DNA of 64,000 nt from Prevotellaceae bacterium. Lineage in GTDB: Bacteria; Bacteroidota; Bacteroidia; Bacteroidales; Bacteroidaceae. The stretch spans positions 33,014 to 97,013 of the forward strand of contig JAJPYQ010000032.1 in the NCBI GenBank assembly GCA_021204865.1. The letters run 5' to 3'. Below are positions 60,591 to 64,000 of the stretch, one piece after another. Numbering within the stretch: the stretch's first letter is position 1; every line of letters starts with the position of its first letter. A model generated the notes under the pieces. That model was not told where the DNA came from, did not search any database, and saw nothing but the letters and a program-made list of their open reading frames with translations. The translations under genes were made by a program, and so were the position numbers.

Positions 60591-62501
60591 ATGGAAGAAA
60601 ACGAGAGCAAGAGCCTCCTGCCTAACATAAACCTTCCCGACGACCTTCGCCGACTTCCCCTCGAAGAGCTTCCGCAGGTGTGCGAGGAGCTTCGCCAATA
60701 CCTCATCCAACAGCTTGCCGACAACCCGGGGCACTTCGCCTCCTCCCTTGGAGTGGTGGAGCTTACTGTCGCCCTGCACTACGTCTTTAATACCCCCGAG
60801 GACCGCATCGTGTGGGACGTGGGGCATCAGGCTTACGCACACAAGATACTGACGGGCAGGCGAGAGGCGTTCAAGACCAACCGCAAGTTCGGCGGGCTGC
60901 GCCCTTTCCCCTCGCCAGAGGAGAGCGAGTACGACACCTGCACCTGCGGTCACGCCTCCAACTCCATCTCCATCGCCCTCGGCATGGCTGTGGCTGCCCA
61001 CCGCACTGGCTCCGAGAGGCAGGTGGTGGCAGTGATAGGCGACGGCAGTATGAGCGGCGGTCTTGCCTTCGAGGGGCTTAACAACGTCTCCTCCACCGAC
61101 AACGACCTGCTTGTCATCCTCAACGACAACAACATGAGCATCGACAGCTCCGTGGGGGGCTTCAAGGAATACCTCCACCAGCTGCACACCAGCAAGGCTT
61201 ACAACGACCTGAGGCACGCCCTCGCAAAGCAGTGCTACCGTTGGGGCATCCTCAATGACGAGAGGGCTAAGCAACTGCTGCGCTTCAACAACTCCGTGAA
61301 GTCGCTCCTCAACCGGCAGCACAATATGTTCGAGGGGATGAACATCCGCTACTTCGGTCCTAACAACGGGCACGACGTGATAGGGCTTGTGCATACGCTT
61401 AGGCAGATAAAGGACATGAAGGGCCCCAAGATGCTGCACATACACACCGTGAAGGGCAAGGGCTACGCTCCCGCCGAGAAAGACCCCGCCCTCTTCCACG
61501 CCCCGGGGCGCTTCTGCCCTGAGACGGGGGAGCGCATCGACGAGGAAGACCCCTCGCTGCCGCCCCACTACCAGACCGTCTTCGGGGAGACGCTGCTTGA
61601 GCTTGCCCGCGGGAACGAGCGCATCGTGGCTGTCACCCCCGCCATGCCTTCGGGCTGCGGCATCAACATCGTGCAGGCAGAGCTGCCCGACCGCTGCTTC
61701 GACGTTGGCATAGCCGAGGGGCACGCCGTCACCTTCTCCGCTGGTATGGCGAAGGACGGGCTGCTCCCCTTCTGCAACATCTACAGCTCCTTTGCCCAGC
61801 GAGCCTACGACAACATCATCCACGACCTTGCCATCAGCCGCCTCCACGTGGTGCTTTGCCTCGACCGAGCGGGGCTTGTGGGCGAGGACGGACCGACGCA
61901 CCACGGAGCGTTCGACCTTGCCGCCCTTCGCCCCATACCGGGGCTGACGATAGCCTCACCGATGGACGAGAGGGAGCTGCGCAACCTTATGTACACCGCC
62001 CAGCTGCCCGAGACGGAGGGAGTGTTCGTCATCCGCTATCCACGGGGCACAGGCACGTCATCTTCTTGGCGCACGCCTATGCAGGCTCTGCCCATAGGCA
62101 AGGGCAGGCAGCTTAAGGACGGCAAGGATGTCTGCTTGCTCTCGCTCGGACCGCTTGGCAACGACGCTGCCCAAGCCATACGAGAGGCAGAGAGCCAAGC
62201 GGGCGTAAGCGTAGCCCACTTCGACATGCGCTTCCTCCGCCCCATAGACGAGGGGATACTCCACACCGTGGGCAAGCGGTTCCGGCAGGTCATCACCCTT
62301 GAGGACGGCGTGCGCACGGGAGGGCTTGGCTCGGCAGTCATTGAGTTCATGGCGGAGCATGGGTACAACCCGAAGGTCACACGCCTCGGGCTGCCCGACA
62401 GCTTCGTGCCTCACGGCAGCCTCGAGGAGCTGCACCGCCTCTGCCACATCGACAGAGCCTCTATAAAGGAAGCAATACTTAAAGCCACAAGCCATGATTA
62501 A
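60591..62501 (+). CDS. dxs: 1-deoxy-D-xylulose-5-phosphate synthase
   Basis: A 636-residue thiamine-diphosphate enzyme making DXP from pyruvate and glyceraldehyde-3-phosphate for isoprenoid synthesis. [32 protein letters not shown], the ThDP motif [18 protein letters not shown]...NDNNMSI and the transketolase part [15 protein letters not shown] are seen. The ORF track starts 37 codons upstream of the promoter; ATG 60591 (EENESK) is chosen. It overlaps trkA by 8 nt. Confidence 0.95.
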   Translation: MEENESKSLLPNINLPDDLRRLPLEELPQVCEELRQYLIQQLADNPGHFASSLGVVELTVALHYVFNTPEDRIVWDVGHQAYAHKILTGRREAFKTNRKFGGLRPFPSPEESEYDTCTCGHASNSISIALGMAVAAHRTGSERQVVAVIGDGSMSGGLAFEGLNNVSSTDNDLLVILNDNNMSIDSSVGGFKEYLHQLHTSKAYNDLRHALAKQCYRWGILNDERAKQLLRFNNSVKSLLNRQHNMFEGMNIRYFGPNNGHDVIGLVHTLRQIKDMKGPKMLHIHTVKGKGYAPAEKDPALFHAPGRFCPETGERIDEEDPSLPPHYQTVFGETLLELARGNERIVAVTPAMPSGCGINIVQAELPDRCFDVGIAEGHAVTFSAGMAKDGLLPFCNIYSSFAQRAYDNIIHDLAISRLHVVLCLDRAGLVGEDGPTHHGAFDLAALRPIPGLTIASPMDERELRNLMYTAQLPETEGVFVIRYPRGTGTSSSWRTPMQALPIGKGRQLKDGKDVCLLSLGPLGNDAAQAIREAESQAGVSVAHFDMRFLRPIDEGILHTVGKRFRQVITLEDGVRTGGLGSAVIEFMAEHGYNPKVTRLGLPDSFVPHGSLEELHRLCHIDRASIKEAILKATSHD

Positions 62502-63894
62502 GAAGGTGATTATCGCGGGGGCGGATGCCGTCGGCTCCCACCTCGCACAGCTGTTGGCAAAGGATAACCTCGACATTGTCGTCATCGACGAGGACCAGGA
62601 GAAGACCGACGCACTCACAGACTCGGGCAACAACGACCTTATGGTCATCAACTCCTCCCCCTCCAGCGTGAGCTGCCTCAAGGAGGCGGGCGTGGGCAGA
62701 GCCTCCCTCTTCATCGCCGTCACGCCCTCCGAGTCGAAGAACATCACCTGCTGCATGCTCGCCCACGCCCTCGGCGCGCAGACCACGGTGGCGCAGGTGG
62801 ACAACGCAGAGTACGTGCAGCCCCAGCACGAGGAGCTCTTCGAGCGTATGGGCATCAACTCCCTCATCTACCCCGAGATGCTCGCCTCGCAGGAGATAAT
62901 CGAAGGCCTTCAGCACTCGTGGGTGCGACAGTACTGGGAGGTGCACGGCGGGGCGCTCGTGATGCTCGGCATTAAGCTAAGGGAGGAGGCGCGGCTGCTC
63001 GACGTGCCTCTCTACAAGCTCTGCCGACCCGACAGCCCCTTCCACATCGTAGCCCTCAAGCGCGACGAGCAGACCATCATCCCCGGCGGCGGCGACTGCC
63101 TGCGCCTCGGGGACATAGCCTACTTCATGACCACCAAGAAGCACATCCCCCTCATCCGCCAGCTTGTGGGCAAGGAGAAGTACGCCGACGTATCGGACGT
63201 GATGGTTATGGGAGGCGGCAAGACGGCCGTTCACCTCGCCCACAGCAAGCCGGGCTGGCTCAACATGCGCATCATTGAGAAGAGCAAGGAGCGCTGCCGA
63301 AGGCTCAACGAGATACTGGAGAACGACGACGTGATAATCATCTGCGGCGACGGCAGCGACTCCGTCACCATGCAGGACGAGGGCATCGGCGAGTGCCAGG
63401 CGTTCGCCGCGCTGAGCGAGCAGACGGAGCGCAACATACTGGCGTGCCTCGTTGCCAAGCGTCTCGGCGTGCGCAAGACAGTGGCCATGGTGAACGAGAC
63501 CGACTACCTGAGCCTCGCGGAGAAGCTTGACATCGGCACCATCATCAACAAGAAGGCCATCGCCGCCAGTCACATATACAAGATGATGCTCGACGCGCGT
63601 GTGGCGGACGTTAAGTGCCTCTCGCTGGCCAACGCCGACGTGGCTGAGTTCGAGGCGGCAGAGGGTTGCCCCGCCGTGAAGCATCTCGTCAAGGACCTCG
63701 GGCTGCCCAAGGGTGTCGCCCTGGGCGGCTTGGTGAGGGACGGCGAGGGCGTCAGCATCAACGGCAACACGCAGATAATGCCCGGCGACCGCGTCGTTGT
63801 CTTCTCGACGGGCAACCTCATAAAGAGGATGGACCGTCTGTTCCGAGGGCATTCCTTCGGAGTGACCGACAAGCTAATCAACAAGTTCGCTTGA
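62494..63894 (+). CDS. trkA: Trk potassium uptake regulatory protein TrkA
   Basis: A 466-residue protein with two RCK units. The first Rossmann domain starts [20 protein letters not shown], the second [19 protein letters not shown], and each is followed by a TrkA-C domain ([37 protein letters not shown]). It gates the TrkH-type K+ channel by binding NAD(H) or ATP. The channel gene is probably downstream, beyond the window; here only repeats follow. Confidence 0.93.
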   Translation: MIKKVIIAGADAVGSHLAQLLAKDNLDIVVIDEDQEKTDALTDSGNNDLMVINSSPSSVSCLKEAGVGRASLFIAVTPSESKNITCCMLAHALGAQTTVAQVDNAEYVQPQHEELFERMGINSLIYPEMLASQEIIEGLQHSWVRQYWEVHGGALVMLGIKLREEARLLDVPLYKLCRPDSPFHIVALKRDEQTIIPGGGDCLRLGDIAYFMTTKKHIPLIRQLVGKEKYADVSDVMVMGGGKTAVHLAHSKPGWLNMRIIEKSKERCRRLNEILENDDVIIICGDGSDSVTMQDEGIGECQAFAALSEQTERNILACLVAKRLGVRKTVAMVNETDYLSLAEKLDIGTIINKKAIAASHIYKMMLDARVADVKCLSLANADVAEFEAAEGCPAVKHLVKDLGLPKGVALGGLVRDGEGVSINGNTQIMPGDRVVVFSTGNLIKRMDRLFRGHSFGVTDKLINKFA

Positions 63895-63912
63895 TTGAAG
63901 GAGTTTGAAAAC

Positions 63913-64000
63913 GTCCGTCGGACGAGTTGGAAAAGGTCCGTCGGACCGATTGGAGTCGATCCGTCGGACCGATTGGAGTCGATCCGTCGGACCGATTGGA
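63913..64000. repeat. Tandem array of 23-nt units, cut by window edge
   Basis: At least four units share TCCGTCGGAC followed by GAGTTGG or CGATTGG, with an exact 23-nt period. The GTCCG-T-CGGAC core is a small palindrome. Its core and tail (TCCGTCGGA...GAGTTGG) match units 4-6 of the array at 5099-5167, 59 kb away. Confidence 0.85.

Overview
The window is chromosomal DNA from a GC-rich member of the Bacteroidales. The evidence is the promoters (TTTG, about 20 nt, TAnnTTTG, seen at many genes), weak Shine-Dalgarno signals, a short RpoD-type sigma factor, a MurF-alanine racemase fusion, a purF-carA-carB operon, and Bacteroidales family proteins (FISUMP, DUF4199, DUF6057, DUF6048, DUF6452, GSCFA, a HU-like protein followed by a 'smalltalk' peptide). 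The sequence alone does not fix the genus.

Left part (1-23.3 kb). A signalling locus opens the window: caspase-like protease (cut by the edge), ECF sigma factor, membrane anti-sigma-like protein and a large secreted TPR-CHAT protein. Housekeeping genes follow: rpoD, guaA with an outer-membrane barrel, gap, a short MiaA, a lipid-kinase-like protein, an operon DUF6057/PD40/GH2, a SpoU methyltransferase, serC-serA-DUF1015, a YigZ/IMPACT protein and an RluA-type pseudouridine synthase.

Middle part (23.3-46.1 kb) is an accessory island wrapped around the core purF-carA-carB operon. It holds a HigB/HigA toxin-antitoxin pair, Sel1/TPR proteins, four FISUMP (C-type-lectin-like) domains, a frameshifted rhuM gene between 59-bp direct repeats of the carB 3' end, a J-domain mini-operon, an AAA ATPase operon, a HU-like protein and a smalltalk peptide. 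Fourteen copies of a long palindrome (AAACACCTACC...GGTAGGTGTTT type) lie only here. A 256-bp inverted repeat, each copy with a promoter and a terminator-like hairpin, sits upstream of two different gene sets 14 kb apart. The most striking signal is in the last 60 codons of two FISUMP genes (35.8 and 45.3 kb). Twenty codons differ, 18 of them only at positions 1 and/or 2, while 39 of the other 40 codons are identical. This is what adenine-specific mutagenesis by a diversity-generating retroelement (DGR) leaves. The 45.3-kb copy is followed by two GC-rich hairpins and a small ORF resembling the MutS-like DGR accessory protein. No reverse transcriptase or template repeat is visible in the window.

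Right part (46.1-64 kb) is again core: a co-directional run of DUF4199, GT2 glycosyltransferase, DUF6452, DUF6048, ApbE, Crp/Fnr regulator, M3 dipeptidase, dCMP deaminase, S41 protease, GH20 hexosaminidase and an ABC ATPase; then murF-alr and a GSCFA protein on the minus strand; then dxs-trkA.

Four short arrays of about 23-nt tandem repeats (5.0, 17.4, 57.1 and 63.9 kb) occupy intergenic gaps in the core parts. Their sequences differ between loci, but the unit length is nearly constant and three of the four carry small inverted repeats.
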